From the NCBI RefSeq assembly GCF_014836405.1, contig NZ_JACSQU010000002.1, positions 62,001 through 126,000 of the forward strand: a stretch of 64,000 nt of DNA. The letters run 5' to 3'. The stretch comes from Brevundimonas guildfordensis. GTDB lineage: Bacteria; Pseudomonadota; Alphaproteobacteria; Caulobacterales; Caulobacteraceae. A model generated the notes under the pieces. The model ran no database searches and was not told the DNA's origin. It saw nothing but the letters and a program-made list of their open reading frames with translations. Made by a program: the position numbers and the translations under genes. Shown here piece after piece: positions 1-8,335 of the stretch (within the stretch, counting starts at the first letter, position 1; each line of letters starts with the position of its first letter).

Positions 1-394
1 GCCTGATCTGGCTCAGCGCGCCGGGCAGGTCGTTGGCCCAGTGCAGGCCCAGCAGGTTGACGATCAGGTCGGCCGATCCGTCCTCAAGCCCCAGCGGGTC
101 GGCGCCGGGCGCGGCGCGTTCGGCGGTCGAGCCGACGGCGCGGACCTCAGCCACCCGTTCGCGCGCCGGACTGTCGGCCAGGGCGCGGGCGAAGACGCCG
201 GGATGGGGCGACAGGTCGACGGGCGTCTGAAACTCGCGCAGGATCACTTCCAGGCTGTTCACCGCATTTTCGGCGGCGCGCAGGTGCAGGAAGTCGGCGT
301 CCGGGAAGCGGCGGGCGGCGCGGCTCAGGCGCACGGCGCGGCGGGCGGCGTCGAAGATGATCGGGGGACCGGAGGAGGGAGAGGGGGCGCTCAT
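1..394 (-). CDS. SAM-dependent methyltransferase, BioC/NDUFAF5-like (partial, runs off left edge)
   Basis: Only the first 131 or so codons are inside the window; the gene starts at the ATG complementary to 392-394 and leaves through the left edge. The visible part opens with IIFDAARRAVRLSRAARR and contains LIVNLLGLHWANDLPGAL near residue 115. The LHW-ND-PGAL pattern is typical of BioC/NDUFAF5-type class I methyltransferase-fold proteins. Members act on small carboxylates or on a complex I arginine; the substrate here cannot be told from the fragment. The start codon overlaps that of comF on the other strand, so the two genes must share a very compact promoter region. The family call is fairly safe, the exact function is open. 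Confidence 0.78.
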   Translation of the reverse strand, partial: MSAPSPSSGPPIIFDAARRAVRLSRAARRFPDADFLHLRAAENAVNSLEVILREFQTPVDLSPHPGVFARALADSPARERVAEVRAVGSTAERAAPGADPLGLEDGSADLIVNLLGLHWANDLPGALSQIR

Positions 395-1199
395 GTCGGT
401 TCAGGATGGGGGCTGGCGAGGTCGATTGAAAGGCGTCGGGGGGCCTTTAGCATCCGGCGCGCGCGATGCGGGTCGGGGCCTGCTGGATATTTTGCTGCCG
501 CCCCTCGCTCACGACAGTCGGGAGGCGGCGGCGTCCGCCGGCCTTTCGCCCGACGCTTGGAGCCGGGTCGCCTTTCTGGAGGCGCCGGTCTGCGACGGCT
601 GCGGAGCCGCGTTTGAATGCGACGGCGGCGACTTCGCGGCGGATCGGTGCGCCGCCTGCCTCTCCAGTCCTTACGCCTTCGGCCGGGCGCGGACGGCCTG
701 CGTCTACGACGAGGCGTCGCGCGGGATCATCCTGAAGTTCAAGCATGGCGACCAGCAGCAGTTCGCGCCTCTGTTCGCCCGCTGGATCAGCCGTTCGGCC
801 GCGCCCCTGATCGAGACGGCGGACGCCGTGGTCCCTGTGCCCCTGCATCGCGCCCGCCTGCTGTCGCGCCGCTTCAATCAGGCCGCTGAGATCGCCCGGC
901 CGCTGGCCCGCGCGGCGCGCCTTGAGTACCTGCCCGACGCCCTGATCCGCGCCCTGCCGACCGCCAGCCAGGGCGGCAAGTCCGCGCGCGGGCGGCGGCT
1001 GAACGTCAAGGCGGCCTTCGCTGTGACCGAGGCCGGGCGGCGACGCATCAAGGGACGGCGCCTGCTTCTGGTCGACGACGTGCTGACGACGGGGGCCACC
1101 GCAGAGGCCTGCGCGCGGGTTTTGGTGGAGGCCGGAGCGCGCGCCGTGGACCTGGCCGTCATCGCAAGGGTGAAAAACGCGCGAGAACCGCCTAAATGA
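393..1199 (+). CDS. comF: ComF family phosphoribosyltransferase-like protein
   Basis: A 268-residue ComF/GntX-type protein. Around residues 65-90 lies a zinc-ribbon-like cluster with CDGCG followed by CAAC. The C-terminal half is a type I phosphoribosyltransferase fold with the PRPP-binding loop LLLVDDVLTTGAT near residues 224-236 and the family motif RFNQAAEIARPLA. In naturally competent bacteria ComF helps DNA uptake or processing; in many Proteobacteria the role is unproven. The ATG at 393 gives the usual family length; an in-frame ATG at 357 would add 12 residues and lies inside the divergent methyltransferase gene. grxC follows 35 bp downstream on the same strand. Confidence 0.85.
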   Translation: MSVQDGGWRGRLKGVGGPLASGARDAGRGLLDILLPPLAHDSREAAASAGLSPDAWSRVAFLEAPVCDGCGAAFECDGGDFAADRCAACLSSPYAFGRARTACVYDEASRGIILKFKHGDQQQFAPLFARWISRSAAPLIETADAVVPVPLHRARLLSRRFNQAAEIARPLARAARLEYLPDALIRALPTASQGGKSARGRRLNVKAAFAVTEAGRRRIKGRRLLLVDDVLTTGATAEACARVLVEAGARAVDLAVIARVKNAREPPK

Positions 1200-1234
1200 A
1201 AGAGAACCTTCCCCTCAGCCTCTAGGAGTCTCCC

Positions 1235-1492
1235 TTGGCCGAAGTCGTTCTCTACACCAAACCCGGCTGCCCCTACTGCATCCGCGCCATGGCCCTGCTG
1301 GACAGCAAGGGCGCGGCCTATACCAACATCGTCGCCTCCAACGACCCCGAGAAGAAGGCCGAGATGGTCGAGCGCTCGGGCGGCGCCGCCACCTTCCCGC
1401 AGATCTTCATTGACGGAAAACACGTCGGCGGCTCGGACGACATCCACGCCCTGGACCGCAAGGGCGAGCTGGACGCCTTGCTGGCGGCCTGA
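1235..1492 (+). CDS. grxC: Glutaredoxin 3
   Basis: An 85-residue class I glutaredoxin that uses glutathione to reduce disulfides and glutathionylated proteins in the cytoplasm. The dithiol active site CPYC is at residues 12-15 in the context YTKPGCPYC, and the cis-proline/glutathione region TFPQIFIDGKHVGG follows near residue 52. The start is TTG at 1235, supported by an AGGAG Shine-Dalgarno sequence at 1224-1228 and by the family N-terminus VVLYTKPGCPYC. It sits directly ahead of a nitrilase-family amidase and a DUF1178 gene, a common alphaproteobacterial order, and the three are probably co-transcribed. Confidence 0.93.
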   Translation: MAEVVLYTKPGCPYCIRAMALLDSKGAAYTNIVASNDPEKKAEMVERSGGAATFPQIFIDGKHVGGSDDIHALDRKGELDALLAA

Positions 1493-1493
1493 C

Positions 1494-2333
1494 GTGACTG
1501 ACGCGCTCGACATTGCGCTGATCCAGACGCGGACGCCGGCGACGGCGCCCGCGGGGCTGGCGCATGTCGAGCCCCTGATCCGGCAAGCCGCGGCCGGAGG
1601 CGCGCAGCTGATCCTGACGCCCGAGGGGACCAACTTCCTCGAACAGCGCCGAGCTTTGCGCGACGCCGCCCTGTCGGGCGAGGGCGCCGATCCGGCTGTG
1701 CTGGGGCTGCAGGCCCTGGCCGCCGAACTGGGCGTCTGGCTGCTGGTCGGCTCGGTCATCGTCCGCTCGGGCGTGGCGGATGATCCGCGCGCCGCCAACC
1801 GGTCGCTCCTGATCGACCCCGGCGGGGCGATCACGGCGCGCTATGACAAGCTGCATGTCTTCGACGTCGACCTGCCGAACGGCGAGACCTATCGCGAAAG
1901 CGCCTCGATCAGGCCGGGCGAGGCGGCGGCGGTGGCTGACACGCCCTGGGGCGGTCTGGGCCTGACCATCTGCTACGACCTGCGTTTCCCGCATCTGCAC
2001 CGCGCCCTGGCCAAGGCGGGCGCGAATCTGATCGCCGTTCCCGCCGCCTTCACCCGCCCGACCGGCGAGGCGCACTGGGAGACGCTGCTGCGCGCCCGCG
2101 CCATCGAGACCAGCGCCTTCATCCTGGCCCCGGCCCAGGGCGGCACGCATGAGGACGGCCGCCAGACCTGGGGCCGCTCCCTCGTCGTTGGCCCGTGGGG
2201 CGAAGTCATCGCCCGGCTCGACCACGATGAACCGGGCGTCCTGCACGCCCGGCTGGACCTTTCCTCGGTGGAGCGAGCGCGGGCCTCCGTGCCGGCCCTT
2301 CGCCACGACCGCGACTTCGACCTGTCCCTATGA
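1494..2333 (+). CDS. Carbon-nitrogen hydrolase (nitrilase superfamily)
   Basis: A 279-residue member of the nitrilase/omega-amidase superfamily, which cleaves amide or nitrile C-N bonds with a Glu-Lys-Cys triad. The Glu is in ILTPEG (E44), the Lys in ARYDKLHVFDVDLP, and the nucleophile Cys in GLTICYDLRFPHL. The HVFDVDLPNGETYRES pattern fits the Nit1/Nit2-like branch, some of which hydrolyse deaminated glutathione; location next to grxC agrees with that but does not prove it. Translation starts at GTG 1494, one base after the grxC stop; a longer upstream reading would run through grxC. It overlaps the next gene by four bases (ATGA). Confidence 0.88.
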   Translation: MTDALDIALIQTRTPATAPAGLAHVEPLIRQAAAGGAQLILTPEGTNFLEQRRALRDAALSGEGADPAVLGLQALAAELGVWLLVGSVIVRSGVADDPRAANRSLLIDPGGAITARYDKLHVFDVDLPNGETYRESASIRPGEAAAVADTPWGGLGLTICYDLRFPHLHRALAKAGANLIAVPAAFTRPTGEAHWETLLRARAIETSAFILAPAQGGTHEDGRQTWGRSLVVGPWGEVIARLDHDEPGVLHARLDLSSVERARASVPALRHDRDFDLSL

Positions 2334-2779
2334 TCCGTTACGCCCTCTCCTGCGACCACGACCACGGCTTCGAGGCCTGGTTCGGCTCCTCGTCCGACTA
2401 TGACGATCAGGCGGCGCGCGGCCTGGTCGAATGCCCCTTCTGCGGCTCGACGGCGGTGCGGAAGCAGGTGATGGCCCCGGCCGTCTCCGGCACGAAGAAG
2501 ACCGCGCCTTCGCCCGACGCCCTGAAACCTGAAGCTCTCAAGCAGATGCAGTCGATGATGATGCAAGCGGCGCAGCAGGTGCGCGACCACGTCGAGCAGA
2601 ACTTCGACTACGTCGGCGACGCCTTCGCCCGCGAGGCCCGCGACATCCACGAAGGCCGCAGCGAGAAGCGCGAGATCTACGGCGAGGCCACCCCCGCCGA
2701 GGTCAAGAAGCTGAAGGACGACGGCGTGCCCTGCGCGCGCCTGCCCAGCCTGCCGCCCGATCCCAAGAAGGCGAACTGA
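2330..2779 (+). CDS. DUF1178 family protein
   Basis: A 149-residue cytoplasmic protein of the DUF1178 family, of unknown function. The N-terminus MIRYALSCDHDHGFEAWF and the single CPFC pair near residue 36 are hallmarks of the family; together with the early Cys and His residues they may form a metal site. A linker rich in Lys/Pro follows, then a helical region ending in ARLPSLPPDPKKAN. The start ATG overlaps the TGA of the amidase gene by four bases, so translation is probably coupled. The grxC-amidase-DUF1178 order recurs in Alphaproteobacteria, as far as I recall. Confidence 0.88.
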   Translation: MIRYALSCDHDHGFEAWFGSSSDYDDQAARGLVECPFCGSTAVRKQVMAPAVSGTKKTAPSPDALKPEALKQMQSMMMQAAQQVRDHVEQNFDYVGDAFAREARDIHEGRSEKREIYGEATPAEVKKLKDDGVPCARLPSLPPDPKKAN

Positions 2780-2783
2780 CGCG

Positions 2784-3259
2784 ATGTCCCTGATGATCGC
2801 CCTGGCCGTGGCCGCGCTGCAGACGGCGCCTGCCTCGACCCCCGACCTGTCGTGGCTGGCGGGTTACTGGCTGGACTGTTCCGGCGGACGCGAGGCGTCC
2901 GAGACCTGGAGCGATCCGCGCGCGGGTCTGATCGTCGGCCTCACGGTCACCGTGCGCAATGGCCGCAGCGGCTTCGAGAGCGCGCGCATCGGCCCCCTGA
3001 GTGACGGAGCGCTGGCCTATTTCGCGCAGCCGGGCGGGGCGCCGGCGACGGTCTTTCGGCTGGTCGACAGCGGGCCGCAGCGAGTTGTGTTCGCCAACCC
3101 GGACCACGACTTTCCGCAGCGCATCATCTATGAACGCGCGGGGATACGCTGAGCGCCCGGATTGAAGGGGCGGTCGGCGACGAGAACCGGAGCGTGCAAT
3201 GGCGATTCAACAGGGCGGAACTGAACGCCCGCTGCCCCCTCCGACCTGGCGGGCGATGA
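2784..3259 (+). pseudogene. DUF6265-like exported protein, frameshifted near its 3' end
   Basis: As the sequence stands the frame stops at 3150-3152 after 122 residues, ending IIYERAGIR. Adding one G to the GGGG run at 3140-3143 restores a frame that continues as GDTLSARIEGAVGDENR and VQWRFNRAELN and stops at 3257-3259. The restored TGA overlaps the next ATG as ATGA, the usual coupling. The body (DLSWLAGYWLDCSGGREASETW, NPDHDFPQRI in the C-terminal half) matches the DUF6265 pattern, whose members normally have this extra tail. The N-terminus is weakly hydrophobic and may be a short signal. Either a base is missing in the assembly or the gene is genuinely truncated. Function unknown. Confidence 0.72.
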
Positions 3260-3732
3260 CGCCGGACGACCTCGACGGCGTGGTGGCGGTGGCCCAGCTC
3301 TCCTTCCCCGATCACCCGGAAGAACGCGCCTGCTTCGCCAACCGTCTGGAGCTGTATCCTGAGGGCTGTTTCGTTCTGGCGGCCGAGGGCCGGCCGGTCA
3401 TGGGATATATGGTCGCCTATCCATGGAAGTTGAACGCGGCTCCGGCGCTGAACGTGCTGATCGACGCCATCCCGGCCGAGGCCGAGGTGGTCTATCTGCA
3501 CGATCTGGCCCTGCACCCAGACACGCGCGGCGGCGGCTTCACCCGACCGGTGGTCGAACGCCTGGCCGAGCAGGCCACGGCGGCGGGCTGGCCGGCGCTC
3601 GCCCTGGTGGCGGTCAACGACGCATCGAGCTTCTGGGCGCGCAACGGCTTCGAGATCCAGAATCCGCCCGGCATGGCCGAGAAGCTGGCCAGCTACGGCG
3701 ACGACGCCCGCTACATGGTTCGCCCGCTCTGA
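3256..3732 (+). CDS. GNAT family N-acetyltransferase
   Basis: A 158-residue acetyltransferase of the Gcn5-related fold, expected to move an acetyl group from acetyl-CoA to an amine. The acetyl-CoA loop is seen in LHPDTRGGGFTRPVVERL and the late motif in AVNDASSFWARNGFEI. The ATG at 3256 is chosen because it overlaps the restored stop of the preceding DUF6265-like gene and because MTPDDLDGVVAVAQ is a typical GNAT opening. An ATG at 3199 would add 19 residues that look like read-through of the neighbouring gene. The substrate is unknown. It is convergent with ubiG, four bases apart. Confidence 0.85.
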   Translation: MTPDDLDGVVAVAQLSFPDHPEERACFANRLELYPEGCFVLAAEGRPVMGYMVAYPWKLNAAPALNVLIDAIPAEAEVVYLHDLALHPDTRGGGFTRPVVERLAEQATAAGWPALALVAVNDASSFWARNGFEIQNPPGMAEKLASYGDDARYMVRPL

Positions 3733-3736
3733 GCCG

Positions 3737-4567
3737 TCAGGCGTCCCGCGTCGCCATCATCATATAGTTGATGCCCACGTCGTCGCCTTCGCTCCAGCGG
3801 TCGCTCAGCGGGTCGTAGGCCAGGCCGTAGGGCCCGGTTACGCTCAGCGGCTCGCCGTCCAGCATGGCGCGCAGCTCCTCGGGCTTGAGGAACTGGCGCC
3901 AGTCGTGGGTGCCCGCCGGCACCCAGCGAAGCACATATTCCGCCGCGACCTTGCCCAGCAGCAGGCCCTTCAGCGTGCGGTTCAGGGTGGCGACGATCAT
4001 CAGCCCGCCCGGCTTGATCAGCTTGGAGCAGGCGCGGATGAAGGCCTCGGGGTCGGCGACGTGTTCGATCACCTCCATCGTCAGCACCACGTCGAACGGA
4101 CCTGCGCCCGCTTCGACCATCTGTTCGACGGTGGCGGCGCGATAGGCGATGTCGAGGCCGACCTGCTCGGCGTGGGCGCGGGCGGTGCCGATGTTCTCGG
4201 ACGAAGCGTCGATGGCGGTGACGTCAAAGCCCATGCGCCGCATCGGCTCGGCGATCAGCCCGCCGCCGCAGCCGATGTCGATCAGGCTGAGTCCGTTGAA
4301 AGGCGCGCGCGCCTTTACGTCGCGCTGGAAATGCTCGGCCGCCCGGTCGCGCACGAATTTCAGCCGCGCCGGATTGAAGCGATGCAGGGGCGCGAAAGGC
4401 CCTTTGGGGTCCCACCACTCGGCCGCCTGGGCCGAAAAGCGCGCCACATCGGCAGGATCAATGCTCGGCCCTTCGGCACGATCGGTAGCAAAGGGTGAAA
4501 AACCCTCATCGCTTTGGGGTTTGCGCGGATCGAGGCTGTCGTTAGAAGCGGGCATGGGCTCAGGCAT
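3737..4567 (-). CDS. ubiG: Ubiquinone biosynthesis O-methyltransferase UbiG
   Basis: A class I SAM methyltransferase that carries out the two O-methylations of ubiquinone synthesis. The family block [20 protein letters not shown] precedes the SAM motif [15 protein letters not shown] near residues 95-109, then AIDASSENI and [14 protein letters not shown]. The tail [14 protein letters not shown] and GINYMMMA is specific to UbiG. Start taken at 4567 (MPEPMPASN); ATGs at 4591 or at the following MPASN are possible since the first 35 residues are not conserved. It is divergent from lysC with about 45 bp between the starts. Confidence 0.92.
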   Translation of the reverse strand: MPEPMPASNDSLDPRKPQSDEGFSPFATDRAEGPSIDPADVARFSAQAAEWWDPKGPFAPLHRFNPARLKFVRDRAAEHFQRDVKARAPFNGLSLIDIGCGGGLIAEPMRRMGFDVTAIDASSENIGTARAHAEQVGLDIAYRAATVEQMVEAGAGPFDVVLTMEVIEHVADPEAFIRACSKLIKPGGLMIVATLNRTLKGLLLGKVAAEYVLRWVPAGTHDWRQFLKPEELRAMLDGEPLSVTGPYGLAYDPLSDRWSEGDDVGINYMMMATRDA

Positions 4568-4612
4568 GGACCGCCTTCGCCCGCCATGCAAGCAGGGGGA
4601 TCAGGCGCAGGG

Positions 4613-5902
4613 ATGACGCGGGCCGACACGAACCGGTTGGTGATGAAGTTCGGCGGCACCTCCATGGCCGACCTCGAACGCATCCGTCGCGCGGCGCGCA
4701 TCGTCGCCGCCGAGGCCTCCAGAGGCAAGGGCGTGGCCGTGGTCGTCTCGGCCATGGCGGGCAAGACCAATGAGCTGGTGGCCTGGACCGATGGTGTCGG
4801 CGCCGCCGCGCCGGGCCTGTACGCCGACAGCGCTCTGTCGGACGACGAATATGACGTGGTGGTCGCCTCGGGCGAACAGGTGACCTCGGGCCTTCTGGCC
4901 CTGACCCTGCGCAACATGGGCTTCAAGGCCCGCAGCTGGATGGGCTGGCAGATTCCGATCCTGACCGACGACGCCCACGGCCGCGCCCGCATCGAGGACG
5001 TGCAGGGCGACGTGCTGGGCGCCGCCGTCGACGCGGGCGAGATCGCCATCGTGCCGGGCTTTCAGGGCGTGACCCGCGACGGCCGCATCACCACCCTGGG
5101 CCGGGGCGGCTCGGACACCTCGGCGGTGGCGGTGGCGGCGGCGCTCGGCGCGCCGTGCGACATCTACACCGACGTGGACGGCGTCTATACGACCGACCCG
5201 CGCATCCAGAGCCGCGCCCGGCGTCTGGAGAAGGTGTCCTACGAAGAAATGCTGGAGATGGCGTCGCTGGGCGCCAAGGTGCTGCAGACCCGTTCGGTCG
5301 AACTGGCCATGCACAAGCGCGTGCCGGTGCGCGTCCTGTCCAGCTTCATTGAACCGGATGAAAACGGAAACCTGCCGCAACACGCCGGCACCCTGATTTG
5401 CGACGAGGATGAGATCGTGGAAAAGCGCATCGTTTCCGGCGTGACCATGAGCCGGGACGAAGCCCGGATCACGCTTTTGGGCCTGTCGGACCGGACGGAC
5501 GCCCCGGCCGACGTCTTCACCCGCCTGGCCGAGGCCGAGGTCAACGTCGACATGATCGTGCAGAGCCAGGCCCGCACCGAAGGCGCGGTCAACCTGACCT
5601 TCACGACCGGCCGCCGCGACGCGCGCCGCGCCGCCGAGCTGATGATGGCGGCCAAGGCCGAGATCGGCTTCGAGGAGCTGCGGGTCGACGACGACGTGGC
5701 CAAGGTGTCGGTGATCGGCGTCGGAATGAGAAGCCACGCGGGCGTGGCCCAGACCATGTTCCGCGCCCTGGCCGACAAGGGCGTGAAGTTCCAGGCTATC
5801 TCGACCTCTGAAATCAAGATCAGCGTTCTGATCGATTCGGATTATGCAGAGCTGGCGGTGCGTGCGCTGCACGCGGCCTACGGACTGGACGCGGAAAGCT
5901 AG
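4613..5902 (+). CDS. lysC: Aspartate kinase
   Basis: A 429-residue aspartokinase, phosphorylating aspartate at the head of lysine, threonine, methionine and diaminopimelate synthesis. The kinase domain begins with VMKFGGTSMADLERI; LGRGGSDTSAVAVAAALGA and YTDVDGVYTTDPRI form substrate and nucleotide regions. Two ACT domains follow (VTMSRDEARITLLGL and VSVIGVGMRSHAGVAQTMF), which normally bind lysine and/or threonine for feedback control. ATG 4613 is preferred over upstream starts that read through ubiG's leader. ptsP lies 55 bp downstream, a pairing widely conserved in Alphaproteobacteria. Confidence 0.95.
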   Translation: MTRADTNRLVMKFGGTSMADLERIRRAARIVAAEASRGKGVAVVVSAMAGKTNELVAWTDGVGAAAPGLYADSALSDDEYDVVVASGEQVTSGLLALTLRNMGFKARSWMGWQIPILTDDAHGRARIEDVQGDVLGAAVDAGEIAIVPGFQGVTRDGRITTLGRGGSDTSAVAVAAALGAPCDIYTDVDGVYTTDPRIQSRARRLEKVSYEEMLEMASLGAKVLQTRSVELAMHKRVPVRVLSSFIEPDENGNLPQHAGTLICDEDEIVEKRIVSGVTMSRDEARITLLGLSDRTDAPADVFTRLAEAEVNVDMIVQSQARTEGAVNLTFTTGRRDARRAAELMMAAKAEIGFEELRVDDDVAKVSVIGVGMRSHAGVAQTMFRALADKGVKFQAISTSEIKISVLIDSDYAELAVRALHAAYGLDAES

Positions 5903-5957
5903 GATAAGGGACGCGCCGCCCTATCTGAACGGATCGGACGGTTAGGCGGGAGAGACC

Positions 5958-8237
5958 ATGGTAAAGGGCGCAGCAGTGACGGCGAGGGGGCCACGCCTCC
6001 TGTTGCGCCAGATCCGCGAGGCCCTGGCCGGGCCGGGGGGCGGCGCGCCGGCCCAGACCCGGCTGAACATGGTGGTGCGGATCATCGCCCGCTCCATGGT
6101 GGCCGAGGTCTGCTCCATCTATCTGCGGCGCGCCTCGGGCGAGTTGGAGCTGTTCGCCACCGAGGGGCTGAACCCAGAGGCCGTCCATAACACCCGCCTG
6201 CGCCCCGGCGAGGGCCTGGTCGGCGAGGTGGCCCGCACGGCCGAGCCGCTCAGCCTGTCGGACGCCCAGTCGCACCCCAGCTTCTCCTACCGGCCGGAAA
6301 CGGGCGAAGACCCCTATCACGCCTTCCTCGGCGCGCCCCTGCTGCGCGGCGGCCGGGCCATCGGCGTTCTGGTCGTCCAGAACCGCGCCGCTCGTCGCTA
6401 TGACGAGGAAGAGATCGAGGACATCCAGACCATCGCCATGGTCCTGGCCGAGACGGTGGCCTCGGGCGAGCTGCTGGCGCTGGAGGAGCTGCGCGACGTC
6501 GAGGTGGCGCCTCATCGGCCCGAACGGCTGCGGGGACAGAAGTTCGCCGAAGGCCTGTCGTTCGGTCGGGCGGTGCTGCACGAGGCGCCGATCGCGCCCG
6601 AACAGCTTCTGGCCGACGACCCGGTCGCCGAGGAGGTCCGCCTGAAGGCGGCGCTGGACGGTCTGCGCACCAGCATCGACGCCCTGCTGGAGGGCAGTCA
6701 GGGCAAGCTGGGCGGCACCCCCTATGAGGTGCTGGAGACCTATCGCATGTTCGCCGACGACCGGGGCTGGAACCGGTCGCTGGAGGAGGCGGTGCGCTCT
6801 GGCCTGACGGCCGAGGCCGCCGTCGACCGCGTCCGCAACGAGCACCGCGCCCGCTTCGCCAACGCGCGCGACCCCTACATCCGCGAGCGGCTGCACGACT
6901 TCGAGGACCTGGCCAACCGCCTGCTGCGGCTGATGGCGGGCGACCATCCGGGCCAGCGCGACCTGCCCGACGACGCGATCCTGGTGGCCAAGAATCTGGG
7001 TCCGGCGGACCTGCTGGAATATCCGCGCCACAAGCTGCGCGGCCTGCTGCTGGAAGAGGGCTCCGCCGCCGCTCACGCGGCCATTGTCGCGCGCGCCCTG
7101 CAGATTCCCTGCGTCGGCCGCCTTCAGGGCCTGCGCGACCGCCTGACCGAGGGCGATCAGGTGATCGTCGACGGCGAAACGGGCGAGGCCTATCTGCGGC
7201 CGCGTCCGGACATGCTGGCGGCGGTCGAGAGCCGGATGGCCGTGCGCGCCCAGCAGCGCGCCGAGTTCGACCAACTGCGCGACACCCCCGCCGTCACCAA
7301 GGACGGCAAGCGCATCGTGCTGCTGACCAACGCCGGTCTGGCGGTGGATCTGGAGAATCTGGACGCCACCGGGGCTGAGGGCATCGGCCTGTTCCGCACC
7401 GAGTTCCAGTTCATGGTCTCGGACGAACTGCCGCGCCTGGACTCGCAGACGGCGCTCTACAAGCTGGTGCTGGATGCGGCGGGCGATCGGCCGGTCACCT
7501 TCCGCACGCTGGATATCGGCGGCGACAAGGTCCTGCCCTATCTGGACAATGAGCGCGAGGAGAACCCGGCGCTGGGGCGGCGCGCCATCCGTCTGGGGCT
7601 GGATCGTCCGGCCCTGCTGAGGATGCAGTTGCGCGCCCTGCTGACCGCCGCCGCCGGGCGCGAACTGCGCGTCATGTTCCCGATGATCGCCACGGTGGAC
7701 GAGTTCAGGGCCGCGCGCGAACTGGTCGACATCGAATGCGACTGGGCGCGACGCCGGGGCCGCCCGCTGCCGTCCCTGCTGCGCGTCGGGGCCATGATCG
7801 AGTGCCCCAGCCTGCTGTGGCACCTGGACGCCCTGCTGCCGCTGACCGACTTCGTCTCGATCGGCACCAACGACCTGATGCAGTATATGTTCGCCTCCGA
7901 CCGCACGAACCCGCGGGTGTCCGAGCGTTATGACGCCCTGTCGCCGCCCTTCCTGCGCGCCCTGGCCGAGATCCAGCAGAAGTGCGCCGACAGCGCCACG
8001 CCGGTCTCCGTCTGCGGCGAACTGGCGGGCCGCCCGCTGGAGGCCTTCGCCCTGATCACCCTGGGCTACAGCCGCCTGTCCGCCCCGGCGGGCGGGGTGG
8101 GGCCGGTCAAGCGCATGATCCTGTCGGCGGATCTCAACGCGGCGCGACGGGGGATGAACGTCCTGCTCGGCTCCTCGGCCGGGTCGGTGCGCGGCGAGAT
8201 CGAGTCGCTGGCGCGCAAGCTGAACGTGGAAGTCTAG
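5958..8237 (+). CDS. ptsP: Phosphoenolpyruvate-protein phosphotransferase PtsP (EI-Ntr)
   Basis: A 759-residue enzyme I of the nitrogen-related phosphotransferase system; it takes phosphate from PEP and passes it to NPr. Residues 1-170 form a GAF domain (TRLNMVVRIIARSMVAEVCS, GEGLVGEVARTAEPL), which in EI-Ntr senses glutamine and 2-oxoglutarate. The swivel domain carries the phospho-acceptor His373 in EEGSAAAHAAIVARAL, and the C-terminal PEP-binding TIM barrel shows GAEGIGLFRTEFQFM, TFRTLDIGGDKVLPY, IGTNDLMQYM and VCGELAGRP. All expected catalytic segments are intact. The partner proteins (NPr, EIIA-Ntr) are not in the window. Confidence 0.95.
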   Translation: MVKGAAVTARGPRLLLRQIREALAGPGGGAPAQTRLNMVVRIIARSMVAEVCSIYLRRASGELELFATEGLNPEAVHNTRLRPGEGLVGEVARTAEPLSLSDAQSHPSFSYRPETGEDPYHAFLGAPLLRGGRAIGVLVVQNRAARRYDEEEIEDIQTIAMVLAETVASGELLALEELRDVEVAPHRPERLRGQKFAEGLSFGRAVLHEAPIAPEQLLADDPVAEEVRLKAALDGLRTSIDALLEGSQGKLGGTPYEVLETYRMFADDRGWNRSLEEAVRSGLTAEAAVDRVRNEHRARFANARDPYIRERLHDFEDLANRLLRLMAGDHPGQRDLPDDAILVAKNLGPADLLEYPRHKLRGLLLEEGSAAAHAAIVARALQIPCVGRLQGLRDRLTEGDQVIVDGETGEAYLRPRPDMLAAVESRMAVRAQQRAEFDQLRDTPAVTKDGKRIVLLTNAGLAVDLENLDATGAEGIGLFRTEFQFMVSDELPRLDSQTALYKLVLDAAGDRPVTFRTLDIGGDKVLPYLDNEREENPALGRRAIRLGLDRPALLRMQLRALLTAAAGRELRVMFPMIATVDEFRAARELVDIECDWARRRGRPLPSLLRVGAMIECPSLLWHLDALLPLTDFVSIGTNDLMQYMFASDRTNPRVSERYDALSPPFLRALAEIQQKCADSATPVSVCGELAGRPLEAFALITLGYSRLSAPAGGVGPVKRMILSADLNAARRGMNVLLGSSAGSVRGEIESLARKLNVEV

Positions 8238-8335
8238 GAAAGCTGCGCCGCTTTCCCGCGTTGCCCGCGCTCCTCGCCTCGTCTAAGCGGGGATGACGGG
8301 CGCACGGCCGCCTGGCGTGACGGAACCCCGACCCT

